Shown: positions 1 through 10,189 of the stretch, one piece after another
Layout of the letters: each line of letters begins with the position of its first letter
Position numbering within the stretch: position 1 is the stretch's first letter
NCBI GenBank assembly: GCA_029339505.1
Contig: JAQISU010000114.1
Span: forward strand, 5,320,001-5,384,000
Origin: Unio delphinus
Lineage: Eukaryota; Mollusca; Bivalvia; Unionida; Unionidae
Reading direction: 5' to 3'
DNA: 64,000 bases
Translations under genes and position numbers: made by a program
The notes under the pieces: generated by a model
Told to the model about the DNA's origin: nothing
Seen by the model: the letters and a program-made list of their open reading frames with translations, nothing else
Database searches by the model: none

Positions 1-427
1 CTAGTTTGAAATTGATTGCTGTAGTAAGCTTTCCCTCAGACGCAGTCATTATATCAACGACCCCTGCATGATCGAAGCACAAAGAGACCACTTTTAACCA
101 TAATCACTGACAGCAAAGCCGGACCGTTAAATTATGCATCTTCACACAGACCCAACCCCTACAAGCACCATCCAACAGCACAACACCTGCTTTCGACCAA
201 CAAAATGGGTCATTGTTGTTCCATAACGATCGCGCGTGATTTGCACAGAATGACTGCAGTAGCTTTTCGCATTAACGAAAGGACTGTATTGAATAAGGGC
301 CATTTTTGCCCCCTCTCCAAATGTCATTGTATTATGTATACTGTACATACGAGGTGGTTAACATTTATTTCTGACATCAGTTTTGTTTTCACGTGTCCGT
401 TGCCATGGTTACGGGGTGTCAAAATTG
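1..427. other. Host flank left of element L (block Y homology)
   Basis: Bases 1-270 can be matched by eye, with many differences, to 38520-38740 and 41590-41800 (shared order: a 'catgatcg' stretch, 'ttttaaccataat', a C-rich run, 'ctgctttcga', 'gtgattt'). This is a third, diverged copy of the host repeat called block Y here. The short open frames on both strands in this stretch are not gene-like. The host sequence ends near 427, where the inverted repeat of element L begins. Confidence 0.55.
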
Positions 428-2430
428 ACATCAAGTTGGTTACTTATTCCTTATTCCTTATTCCCGATTGAAAAAGGAATAAGTAACCAGTTACCGTTAG
501 AATAAGGAATAAGTAACCAGTTCAATTTTTCTACATGCATTTGGTTACTTATTCCTTATTCACATCCAGTTGGTGTTCATTCTTTATTCACAGTTCCATA
601 ATTAATCAGTTATAAATTACTTATTGCAGATTAAACGTCCTTCATCGCATGTATTGGTGTTGTTCTAACCCAGTTAGAGAAATAATTGATGTCAGCTATA
701 TAAAGCTAGAGACAAATCACCGGCTGTGTGGAGGAAGTGGTTAGGATGTGAAACCACAACAAATGAAATTGGAGATTTCTCTTATGTGTTCATAATGTGC
801 TTAGAGAAATCTTCGGGTTTAAAAAGCCTTCAGATGACATCGACTGTTGTCTTGAAGTCCGTGGAACTGGGTAAATAAGCATACGGGTAGGGCTATGAAA
901 CATTCTCAGCGTGAGTCAAATCCAGTAATATGAATTAAACCCGTACCTAATCTAGTTCTACTGGATATTTTATATTCATGAATCTGTTCCAACATAAGCC
1001 AAAATTTATTTAATAAATTTGTCTAACCGATTGCCAAACATTGGGTCTACATTAAGGGGGTGGTGGGTGGATACAGCACTTACGGCACGACAATAATATC
1101 TTACTTCTACGGGTGGGCCAATACTTGTCTTTAAGGAGTTTTGACAAGTGACGTTTCACAGACATTGTATCTCTAAGTCATATTGTCGAGCCAGTAAAGA
1201 AGTCATGATGAATGTAATCGAGAGGAATCCGCCATAAAAGGGGCATCCTGTGGGGACCGGGAATAAAATTTGGATCGATCAAATAGATTGTAATTATTGA
1301 ACCCCTAACTATAATATATAGATTTCAACGCCTCTCGGACAACATGCAGTTAGGTATTTCTTCCAAATACAGATGACGTTTTTTTATAAAATCGTGTAGC
1401 CGATTTTTTGGAATCCATAGATTAATATAATGTAATAAATTTGGAGTATGCGCATTTAATAGCGCCCCGTTTTTAGCAATTCTTAGACTTGTGTGATTAT
1501 TGGGATTCTGCGCCATGAAAATATTCCTAGCGCGAACTAATTCACCAATTACTTGCGGCAAACGTCATTCGAGCGTTAGTAAACAGAATCAGGCCATGGT
1601 TCGCTAGTAGTTCAATTATGTTCCATCCGAATGACTGTCCCTGCTGTAACATAGTCCATATTAAAACTAATAGCGTAAAATAGAAGTGTGGCTAAGATGG
1701 CAATATATATAGTAGAAAAGAAGCCAATTAAACAATGGTATCAATAAGTAGGGAATTGGTAGATAATGTATATGTGTCCATAGTGGGAAATAGATGTAGT
1801 TATATGAGAGTAATACATCGGTAAAAGTGAACATTAACTGGCCTAGGGTAGCGGATTAACATAGTTCACAGTGAGAAAGGGGATACCAGTGTATTTTTAT
1901 CATATTAACGGCTAGCGGACAGGAAATCTGTCAAAACAGGGGCGCCTTGCAGGGGGGGGGGGGTATGACAAATTATGCAAATGTTACTATCAATTGTTTG
2001 TACTCGTGGGAACCTAACTTAGAGAATTTTTATTTCACCGCCTCTTACACTGTTCCGAGAAAAGACCCATTTCTAACAGTAGAGAAAGTTTTAAGAAAAT
2101 TCGTCGAGCCGATTTCGAGAAACCTGCAACTAAAGAAAGGACCTCAAGCAGATCACATGCCGTTAGATTATATACATGTATATACATATATATGGTCCAT
2201 TGCGTCCCCTCTGTATACTCTTGACATGAATGATATTTCATCTCTAGGAAATAGGGTCCACCTACGAAAGAAGTCCTGACGAATTTTGTGGATACGAAAC
2301 AGCCAAAAAAGGGGCGCCTTGGAGGGAGGGGGGTATGACAAACCATGCCAATGTTACTAAACGGTATCAATAGTTTGTACTCATGGGAACCCTACTTTGA
2401 AACTTTTGATTTCAACGCCTCTTACACTGT
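428..2430. repeat. Left terminal inverted repeat of element L
   Basis: Matched blocks, in order and inverted at 10190-11948, are: the 'ttattcc' iterations (430-560), 'gttctaacccagttagagaaat' (662-683; partner near 11678-11700), 'cgactgttgtcttgaagtcc' (841-860; partner near 11316-11336), 'cgggtagggctatgaaa' (884-900), and the subterminal tandem unit (1930-2430). The stretch at about 1030-1930 has no obvious partner, so the arms differ by an insertion or deletion. The length is near 2 kb, at or above the upper end of what I know for Polinton terminal repeats. Confidence 0.7.
1930..2430 (+). repeat. Subterminal tandem repeat, about 350-370 bp unit (left arm)
   Basis: One complete unit (about 1940-2300) and part of a second (2300-2430). 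Each starts with 'ggggcgcctt', a G-rich run and 'ggtatgacaaa', then 'tttgtactc.tgggaacc', 'cgcctcttacactgtt', and ends 'agtcctgacgaattttgtgg'. The open frames 1947-2279 (+) and 2035-2370 (-) fall inside the repeat and are not conserved between units, so I do not call them genes. Confidence 0.75.
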
Positions 2431-2696
2431 TATATATATACATTCGGTATATATTATATATATGACGGTACAATCAGTATTCGCTTTAAAATGCCTGAAA
2501 AAGCACATGTGAACTCCTAAAATGCCTTCAATGTTAGAAGTCCAGAGGTCACATATATAAGACAACACAACTCCATTCGGGCCTCTCAGGTGTCTTCAAA
2601 TCTGAGCAGACCCAGGGGCAACACGAAGCACAGTCCCCGTGTGAGGAACCCGTCAAATAACGGTCTAGAACCCCAGAGGGTGTGCTTAGTGTATGA

Positions 2697-2794
<98 letters not shown>

Positions 2795-2838
2795 TAACAT
2801 AATCCTTTGTGTATTGTCCTATAAAATCGCTTGTTGTG

Positions 2839-2889
<51 letters not shown>
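2697..2889. repeat. (AT)n microsatellites
   Basis: Two uninterrupted AT tracts, about 2697-2787 and 2843-2889, separated by a short unique spacer. Poly-Tyr-Ile open frames here come from the dinucleotide repeat. Similar AT tracts occur at about 12154-12203, 14431-14495, 38233-38282, 41313-41360 and 53678-53750. Confidence 0.95.
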
Positions 2890-2893
<4 letters not shown>

Positions 2894-2899
2894 ACAACT

Positions 2900-3439
2900 A
2901 TTTACATATATACATATATACAAAGGACAATACTACAAATGATTATATAGGAAAATACAACTATTAACATATATACATATATACAAAGGACAATTCACAC
3001 AGGGGCTATAATCTACATTGAACTAAACCAACCTCCGTAAAAATCCGTTGGAGTGAATGCAAAAGACATTTACACTGCGTGACGTAGTGACGTAGAGTGA
3101 ATTTCAGTTGAATTTTGATCAGGCGTGGAGCCCGGATATTATAACAGGCAGTACATTATATAAGCTAACTAATACACGGAAATCAATAGCAGTGGTGTGT
3201 GATTTTTACTCTCGTGTAACTTAATTGTCATTATTGACAGCATCTAAACAAATCTAGATCCATGAAAAAGGCATAAAAAAGAATATAATATTTGTAAATA
3301 CTCATTTATTTGATTCGTTTTCTCAAAGAATAGATCAGAGAAATAATACGTGATTATTCCCATGAGATCCGTAAGAACAACAAAAGAGTTATCTCTGTAC
3401 AGAATTATAAACACATATGCCCACACGATTTAATCCTCT
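2900..3439. other. Interior of element L without recognisable gene
   Basis: AT-rich sequence with a short direct repeat, 'catatatacatatatacaaaggacaa' type, at about 2905-2932 and 2969-2992. In element R the corresponding position, left of the HNH gene, carries a small coiled-coil gene and then the capsid genes. None of these could be recognised here, consistent with loss of the capsid half of element L. Confidence 0.5.
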
Positions 3440-3932
3440 TGGTGTTACACACAGTACAAAATAAAATTTAGATCTATGTAAATTGAATTTTATATTTAAA
3501 TCCTTTTGAAAATGATGATTTATATATTTGTTGAACCGAAGGTTGGCAAATATCAAAATACTTTCCGGCCGCATTTATTGTTGAAATATTTTTTTCTTCG
3601 TTAGTTTCTATATTAAAAGACTTGACATGTCTCGCATTTTTTTAGTAATTTCGCCCTTTTTTGGTATTCTCACTCTAAGTGATAGCTTGAAGATTAGTTA
3701 AAGAATTATCAGTTCTTATATAATTAAAATGATCAATTACAAGACCATATTTGATCAGTCCAAGGAAACACTCATATGCGATTAAGATTATTTTTCCCTC
3801 CAGCATTAAATCTAAATGCCCATGATTATTAACCGTACCTAATTGTTTCTTCAATCTGCGGTGTCTGAAAACACCATCACGAGATGCTTCATAATCGATG
3901 ATCACGGGATGCGGCTGAAATTCTTGGCTCAT
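3440..3932 (-). pseudogene. Decayed NUMOD4/HNH/NUMOD1 endonuclease (copy of the gene at 63.4 kb)
   Basis: The frame starting at ATG 3932 reads MSQEFQPHPVIIDYEASRDG, a NUMOD4-like start, followed by an HNH-like core around 'YGLVIDHFNYIRTDNSLTNL' and a stop at 3675. Nucleotide similarity to the intact gene at 63407-63898 continues past that stop to about 3440, through the C-terminal NUMOD1-type part ('ttttcttcgttag' at both loci). The HNH core has point changes relative to the copy at 63.4 kb: the first conserved His region is altered and IDHID has become IDHFN. Such proteins are DNA-cutting enzymes of homing-endonuclease type, found in phages and large DNA viruses. The shared gene is the best direct link between elements L and R. 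Confidence 0.75.
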
Positions 3933-3972
3933 TTATATACATACATATTACTTGTCTATTTAACTTTTTGGT

Positions 3973-4263
3973 TTAATTATGACTTATTGAGTATCTATCA
4001 ATGTAGCCTTGAGGTTTTCTTATGATTTTGTCAGGGACGTTGACAGAGTCAGGGTCAGAGTTTTTAATTCGTTTATCATAATAGCACTTAAGATCCCTGT
4101 ATCGCTTATCACAATTTAGACACAGTTGCGATTTTCCTCTCACAACCACCCTACATCGTATGCAGGGTAACGGATGTAAACTTCCACGTCGCACACTTTG
4201 TGAATGATATCCACAGAATTCATTTCTGCATGATTTGTTACAAACAGTTACTGATCCTATCAT
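3973..4263 (-). CDS. Small cysteine-rich (zinc-finger-like) protein of element L
   Basis: An open frame of about 96 codons with no internal stop. It contains C-x3-C-x4-C-x2-H ('CNKSCRNEFCGYH'), then 'CIRCR' and 'CLNC', suggesting two zinc-binding knuckles, and a lysine/arginine-rich C-terminal third. The C-terminus 'DKIIRKPQGYIDRY' is matched at the right edge of the window (63919-64000) by the C-terminus of the equivalent gene in element R, so it is a conserved neighbour of the HNH gene. It is divergent from the polymerase gene, which starts about 60 bp away. ATG 4263 is the first ATG in frame; the open frame extends slightly upstream. Function not recognised; nucleic-acid binding is an inference. 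Confidence 0.55.
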   Translation of the reverse strand: MIGSVTVCNKSCRNEFCGYHSQSVRRGSLHPLPCIRCRVVVRGKSQLCLNCDKRYRDLKCYYDKRIKNSDPDSVNVPDKIIRKPQGYIDRYSISHN

Positions 4264-4324
4264 AAGCCATTTACAGTGATTCAATTTATATAATTTTTTA
4301 TTTAAATACTTTTTTAATTATAAT

Positions 4325-6535
4325 ATGGAGGAGTTCGAGAGATTATCCAAAATAAAACCCTGGATAAATGCTAAATTCAATCTCGATAGAGTATCCATTG
4401 TTATACCAAATAAGGGTCTAATAAGTGATAGTAGCATAATCAGTAAAATCAATGATGCATTTAAGGAATTTAAGCGTGATGGTGCATCTCACTGTTGGTC
4501 AACATTTTGAATGGATGGTAGTCTTGATGCAACCAAAAACGACCAAAGAACAGTCGTAATAATCTCGCATCTTGACCATAAAAAGTATTTTTTTAGAGTT
4601 AAATTCATAATACGTTCAGAAACAACAACTTGGATTATACGCGACAAATTTGAACCCATATTGAAAGATTAAAGAACTGTCACTGTGAGTCAAGATTCCA
4701 AACCAGGAACGCTGAATGGGATTTACAAACCGTATTACGAGAAATCTAATCCCGTTTCCGCGGTTGTTTATGGGATCTATCAATTAAATGGCAAACAGAG
4801 TATTAAGAAATTAAAACCATGAGACATTCGTCGTTGAATTGTGTAGCCGAACCTTTTACAAATCAGTTGCATGGAAACAAATTGATGGATCTAAGACGCA
4901 AAAAAACAAACGAATGGGGATTAACAGTCTGAGAGAGAGAGATGCAACAATTCAAAATTTAGCTGAACTAGAAAAGATATTAAAAGTTCCAATAACCGTA
5001 GCGACGATAACAGGAGAAGTATTATATGAATTAAAATATAAACTGAGAGGATTATTGACCATAATGCACACGCTTGGACCTCCGCAGTAACAATATTTAC
5101 GCGAGATAGAACCATAAAATATCTTCCCGTGGAGTTCTCAGGAGGCTTTACCCCCCATCCCCCCCCACCCCCCGAGGATATATTATTTGATTTTATTGAT
5201 GAGTTAAGTTAAAGCGATCCTGTGTCAGTGTGGTTATTTAAGAGTTTTGAAGACGAAGAGTGTAAATTCGATCAATTTGTAAGAGCTAACGGCAAAATAT
5301 ACAGTACTGAATCTTTTCACGACGAGATGAGAAAACTAGCTTTCGATTTTTCAATAGATAACGACAAACAATTACTAACCAACTGTTTTACAATCCCGTC
5401 AGTTGCAGCTCATTGCGCGAGAAAGAAAAATCTATGGAAACCAAGAAGGCTGAATTTCTACCAGATGTCCAAAGTTGTGTCGAGTTTGGCCACGGTGGAT
5501 TATGGAATACAAAATATGATCCTAAAAGTGTTTTTTGGGTTGATATAGTTGCGTGTTATCTAGGGAGGTCTCTCGGGTAGGGAGAATGCTCTGAGAATTT
5601 TAAACGATTTGGGCATCCTACACACGAGATGACCCGTGTTGCTATTAATGGACCACTTCCCGATTTAGATCTAACCGGATTCACTCGTGTGGTATCATTT
5701 AAAAGGACTTCATCCGTGCTGTTATGTTTGGTTTGGTAGACAAATATCTGAAAAACAATGGATGCCAATAGTGTTATAACGGTATATGATTGATTGTAAA
5801 ATACTGATATCGCTGATTGTCAGTGAAGCAATTATATTATATCGGGCGCAGACTGAAGTTTGGTTACCACAACGTGATAGTCTAGATAGTATAATGAGCG
5901 AAAACAAAAAACGATTCCCTTCACTCGACGAAGAATATATCGTTGGGTGGTCCAAGGAGATCTTTAAAGTTAGAAATAAACAAGCAAAAGATCTCGGTAG
6001 AAGAATAATTGGTAAATTCACCCAGGGTGGAAAATATAATCACAAGCCACATTATTCACGATTAATTCTAGATGATGCTGAATACGATTTTATAATCGCA
6101 GATGCAACACTTTGAGGTATAAATGTCAATCGTTAAGACTCTTTCTTGTCTGATGGAACAAAATTTGGTACAATCGTTACTTACATAGATGGAGATAATA
6201 CCCAATATACGTATTTAAGGGCGTCTATGCTGGCTTATGCTTCTATTAATTTGCTATCGATGATAAATAGATTTCCTGAATCCGCGGTTAGAGTCGCCAC
6301 TGATTCATTTTACATAAATGTAAAATACAGCGAAGCAGTGGCTGAATTTACAAATTCCGACAAGTGTTGGGGATCATGGAGAATTAAAAAGGAAATATTG
6401 CGTGATTATTCTAAATCAGCAGATGTTACGATTGAAAACCATTACTTAAAAAATAATCAGACATCAGAAATATCTAGCGCGCCTTCGTGTTTCGATCCAA
6501 TATGTAGATATAAAACCAGTTACTTAAATGGTTGA
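4325..6535 (+). pseudogene. Protein-primed-type DNA polymerase B, decayed
   Basis: Open segments at 4325-4510, 5222-5548, 5786-6115 and 6146-6535 share one reading frame, with a frame-shifted part near 4839-5090. Recognisable marks: an N-terminal region ending 'RDATIQNLAELEKILKVPI' (about 4940-5000); family-B motif A as 'DIVACY' near 5540, in a shifted frame; a motif-B-like 'RNKQAKDLGRRIIGKF' (about 5970-6015); and motif C as 'RVATDSFYI' (about 6290-6313), where TDS corresponds to the catalytic DTDS. The enzyme would copy the element's linear DNA. Several stops, and a C-rich insertion near 5150-5175, mark it as dead. It begins about 60 bp from the divergent zinc-finger gene and runs in frame into the helicase. 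Confidence 0.85.
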
Positions 6536-7435
6536 GGTGGGTCAGGGAAGACGACTCGTGTGATTTAATTATTTCGAGGGAAATCAAACATGATTGTGCT
6601 AACACCAACACACAGACTTGCAAGACAGTTAAAACATGGAGGAGTTAATGTTTGCACTTATCACAGTTTCTTTCCATGGAAAGGTGACAAATGGACTCCT
6701 GATCGAATGGGCGAGAAATATATTCCTGAAATTATTATTTGGGATGAGATATGCACAGTGTCGTTAAATATCTTAAAAGTGTTTCATAATTGCCTATTGC
6801 TAGCGAATACAACTGTGATAATGTGTGGCGATCACGGTCAACCACCACCATTTCTCTTTTGACTCCACATGATTGACTGAAGAAATTTGTAGATTATTAT
6901 GAAGAAATTGACACTGATCATAGATCTCTTGCTAAAGAATTAAATGATTTCAAGAAATTATTTAGATTACAACCGGATAAAATCCAGTGTGAAATAGCGC
7001 GTGAAATAATTTCAGAAACCCCATTGAATGATTTTTGGGAAGCTTGGACACCAAACGATTTGATAGTGGCAAGTAGAAAGATAGTCAGATATAAAATTCA
7101 GATGAAGTTATTTATCGCGCATAAAGAAAAATTCGCAACACTTCCAGTGCCATTGTGTTATAGGCCTAAGGATACACGAAGACAGAATATTGAAATTGAT
7201 ATTCCTGGCCAGACAGAGAAGCAGATTCTCGTTTTAAATGATATTGTGTCGGTTGTATATCAGTGTTGTTGAAGATGCATTGCGTGCTGAAAAATTCCCA
7301 TGTCCGCTGGGATTCGCAATGACAATACATTCTTCGCAGGGATTGACTATATCCGATACAATTGTTTGGATTGTAGATGATCGCATCGAATGGTCGAATT
7401 TAGTTTGCTTACAGTATCCAGAGCACGAAGAATAA
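6536..7435 (+). pseudogene. SF1 (Pif1/RecD-like) helicase domain, in frame with the polymerase
   Basis: Directly after a single TGA that ends the polymerase segment, the same frame gives the Walker A motif GGSGKTTR (6536-6559), then after a TAA 'VLTPTHRLARQL' (motif Ia), 'IIIWDEI' (Walker B, near 6735-6755) and 'CGDHGQPPPF' (motif III, about 6825-6855). Later segments in two frames give 'GFAMTIHSSQGLTI' (motif V, about 7310-7350) and 'TVSRAR' (motif VI, about 7405-7425). The order is that of superfamily 1B helicases. Placed immediately behind the polymerase with no intergenic gap, it was probably the C-terminal half of one large protein. Broken by stops and frameshifts. Confidence 0.85.
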
Positions 7436-7439
7436 ATCA

Positions 7440-7764
7440 ACTTCGAAGAGTTGTTTTAGATGCTAATGACACCAGCAGCAATGAAATTGTCAGCGATGAC
7501 ATAATCAGAAAAAAACTCGCTGGTTATAAACAACAGGATAAAAAAAATAAACGAGAATTTGTTATTGATGCTGAATTTATAATTACGCTGAAACAACAAC
7601 AGAATAATCAATGCGCGAGTTGTAATTGTATAATGCGTTGGTGTTGGTCGGATAAAGATCGTCGCAAATTTACCGCAAACAGAAAAGATAGCAGTATTGA
7701 TCATACCAGAGATAATGTAACGTTGAGTTGTCTTGAGTGTAACATACGCGGACGTGCTAGTTAA
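7440..7764 (+). pseudogene. HNH/zinc-binding C-terminal domain following the helicase
   Basis: The frame containing helicase motif VI runs on without a stop into about 105 residues with 'KLAGYKQQDKKNKREF', then 'NQCASCNCIMRW', 'SSIDHTRDN' and 'LSCLECN'. Two CxxC pairs around a central IDH suggest a zinc-stabilised HNH-type nuclease fold. Because this domain shares its reading frame with the end of the helicase, it appears to be the tail of the polymerase-helicase polypeptide, not a separate gene. It ends at 7764, overlapping by a few bases the end of the integrase gene on the other strand. Function as a nuclease is inferred from the motif only. Confidence 0.7.
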
Positions 7765-8714
7765 GACCACGCGGTGGTAACTGAGTATCCTCGGGTATCA
7801 ATTGTAATTGTTCCCGTGTAAATCCGCGCTGAGTAGCAGTTGAATCTAATCTATAAATTGCTGGTATACCCGTGGATCTTGTTATGCTTGATATTTTATG
7901 TGTAGTGACACTCCAAATAGGATCCGTAGCTCTTTTTGTACCGCCTTCAAGCTCTCCGGGTTCATATAAATATCTTACAGTGACATTGCCGAGTATAAGT
8001 TGTTTTGAAAAAATAATTTTCTGGTTTTTGTTCACGTATATACTTTTTTATGGCGTTAATATGTTTCATATTAATTGTTTGAGTAATTTCATTATTTAGC
8101 GCGATAATTACACCCGGTAATCTCTTGACCTATTCACGAGATCGTGTATCCTGGATAAATTCCTTCGCGTATTGACATCAAAATAACCGCTCAGCAAGTG
8201 TCCGATTAAATCGTTCAACAATTGCCTGATCGCGATATAGTGCAGTATGTCCTCGTCTGATGGTGACATTATGATCCTTCATTGCTGATAACACTGCACC
8301 CTGAAATTCCTTGCCAGGATCAACTTGTAATAGATTCGGCCACTGAAGATGACCTCGTCGATAACTCTTATTAAACGCAGAAGCTACTTCAGTTGATAAC
8401 TTCGCCGCTAGCGGCTATGCTTGTTTGTATCTACTTGCAACATCAACTACGATTAGCGCATACTTGTATGTTTGTTTATTAACAGTATCATGCGACAGAA
8501 ATAATATATCAGCCTGGTGAACTTCATTAGGGACGCTGACATCAAAATGTTAGAAGTTAATTTGTTTAGACGGTGGTAGATAAATCTGCCATATCGCCTG
8601 TTTGGATAACCAATCTGCCGTGGTGGTATTTTTCACTTCTGCTGCGTTAGCAAGTTTATCGATTGTTGATTTACGCCTCCAGTATCCTCTTGGGGAATAA
8701 TAAATAGATTCCAT
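7757..8714 (-). pseudogene. Retroviral-type (rve) integrase of element L
   Basis: Read from ATG 8714, the N-terminus 'MESIYYSPRGYWRRKSTIDK' and 'WLSKQAIWQIYLPP' are typical of Polinton integrases. The catalytic core shows 'HQADILFL' (first Asp), 'LLQVDPGKEF' (second Asp) and 'RDQAIVERFNRTLAERL' (Glu), so all three acidic positions are still present. The C-terminal part has 'ATDPIWSV', 'IPAIYRL' and 'RGFTREQLQLIPED', the usual tail. Four stops (TAA, TAG, TGA and TAG from N to C) interrupt an otherwise continuous frame of about 320 codons. The enzyme would insert the element by the DDE strand-transfer reaction. It converges with the polymerase-helicase gene. Confidence 0.9.
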
Positions 8715-8741
8715 GATGTTATTAATTACCAGCACCGAGCA

Positions 8742-9225
8742 TTAATTTACTTTTTGTTTTATCAACCATGAAGCTAATTTTTCTTTCAAGGATTTATCAG
8801 TGATAGAATTTAACACATGAATCAATTTAACATCTGCGATATGTGTGTTGCAAATTGCTGCTTTTTTAAGCAACATAATGAGCATGACATGCCTTATCAA
8901 TAGCGTTTATTGGATATTCACCGGGTCGGGGTTGGTTTTGATCATCGAGTCGGATATCGAGTCTAATTCCAGGTCCACAATAACTATACCTTAGAAGGTA
9001 TTTTCTCCTGGATATTTTGCCCATGGTTCTCCTGGAAGTTTTACTAGCTTAGCTGCAATATCACCTCCTCGTTTTTTTTAAAATAGTTTGAAATAAATCT
9101 AAAAAAATTGTACCACATTGTACACATTTACCAGCAAGTGCTGATCTGTTATTCTTAGTTGTAATGGTTGTCAAGTCGGTTGTGCTAGTACGCTTCTTAC
9201 ATTTCACACAATATATTAGATCCAT
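8742..9225 (-). pseudogene. Zinc-ribbon plus parvovirus-type phospholipase A2 protein
   Basis: ATG 9225 starts 'MDLIYCVKCKKRT', followed by 'GKCVQCGT', a compact zinc ribbon. Downstream, in shifted frames, come 'LPGEPWAKYPGENTF', the calcium-loop-like 'YCGPGIRLDIRLDD', 'NAIDKACHAHYVA*KS' and 'ADVKLIHVLNSITDKS'. The series matches the small PLA2 domain of parvovirus VP1, also found in adintovirus-like elements, where it helps virions leave endosomes. The catalytic His-Asp dyad and downstream Tyr are lost: the dyad position reads HY and the Tyr position is a stop codon. There are also two frameshifts. The gene lies between integrase and ATPase. Confidence 0.7.
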
Positions 9226-9241
9226 AATTATTAATAATAAC

Positions 9242-9902
9242 ATAAATCTAATAGATTTTTCGGCGACAAAAACACGAGAATCCGTTAATTATTATGCAGC
9301 GCTACCAAATTATATTCGCATGATTATAATTAGACCATCTGGAAGTGGCAAGACGCAGTTGTTATTTAATTTGATAACGAGATGGATGAAATGGGATAAA
9401 CTATATTGGTAACCCCAAGTGTAGACGATCAGCGATGTTACAAGGTGTTAAAGGATTTTAACGAGAAAGCAAAATCTGAAATCGATGAGGATATTATTGA
9501 ATTTATAACCGATATCAAAGAAGCACCGAGTGTTGATTCTCTTGATAGAAGTATTGACAATTTAGTCGTATATAATGATGTGATGTTAGATAGACAAGCA
9601 AACCCTGCCAGGATATTTTCCAGATGTAGGCATAACATAATGATGTGATATATGTTACTCAGAAGTATATACAAATACCAAACGTGATCAGGGAAAACTG
9701 TAATATTCTTGCTGTATTTAATGGAGTTGACACATATACACTACGAAATATTCACCAGACCTGGTGCAGTGGAGATATGGATTATAATCTCTTTAGAAAT
9801 TTCTTTAGTCACACTCAGTCAATCCCACATGGATTTGTAACGATAAATTTGCATGACCCTAGATCAATATATCGTATCGGACTTGATACAATATTCGGTT
9901 AA
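9242..9902 (+). pseudogene. FtsK/HerA (A32)-type genome-packaging ATPase of element L
   Basis: Three overlapping frames carry the motifs in order: 'IIIRPSGSGKTQLLFNLI' (Walker A, about 9325-9375), 'LVVYNDVMLDRQ' (Walker B, about 9560-9600) and 'YVTQKYIQIPNVIREN', the sensor region (9648-9700), followed by 'GDMDYNLFRNFF' and 'IPHGFVTINL'. This is the ATPase that pumps DNA into the capsid in Polintons and poxvirus relatives. It is broken by two frameshifts near 9405 and 9640. No ATG is near the apparent N-terminus, so the start is uncertain. It is the last gene before the right inverted repeat. Confidence 0.85.
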
Positions 9903-9952
9903 AACCACAACACTGAAATAGTTTGTCTCCGTAGGTTTCAAACTAGGTCTAT

Positions 9953-9954
<2 letters not shown>

Positions 9955-10021
<67 letters not shown>
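9955..10021. repeat. (TC)n microsatellite
   Basis: A pure TC tract between the ATPase end and the right terminal repeat of element L; a short TC tract follows near 10057-10070. Further long TC tracts lie at about 13209-13264 and 13694-13747. Confidence 0.95.
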
Positions 10022-10023
<2 letters not shown>

Positions 10024-10189
10024 ATTGCAATGTGAAAACTTGTCTATGGTCCATTCTCTCTCTCTCTCTCAAGTCTCGTCTGGCTGAAATAGTTTCGGTC
10101 TGTCTACACTTTGTTTAGTTTGTCTGAATTAGTTTCGGTTTGTCTGAATTAGTTTCAGTCTGTCCAACCTCTGTGATGCTCATTGGCGT

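Noticed and set aside
1947..2370. Overlapping open frames of about 110 codons on opposite strands
   Set aside because: They lie in the subterminal tandem unit of element L; the frames are not kept in the other copies of the unit.
2549..2897. Several long Tyr/Ile open frames on both strands
   Set aside because: They are translations of (AT)n dinucleotide repeats with no coding character.
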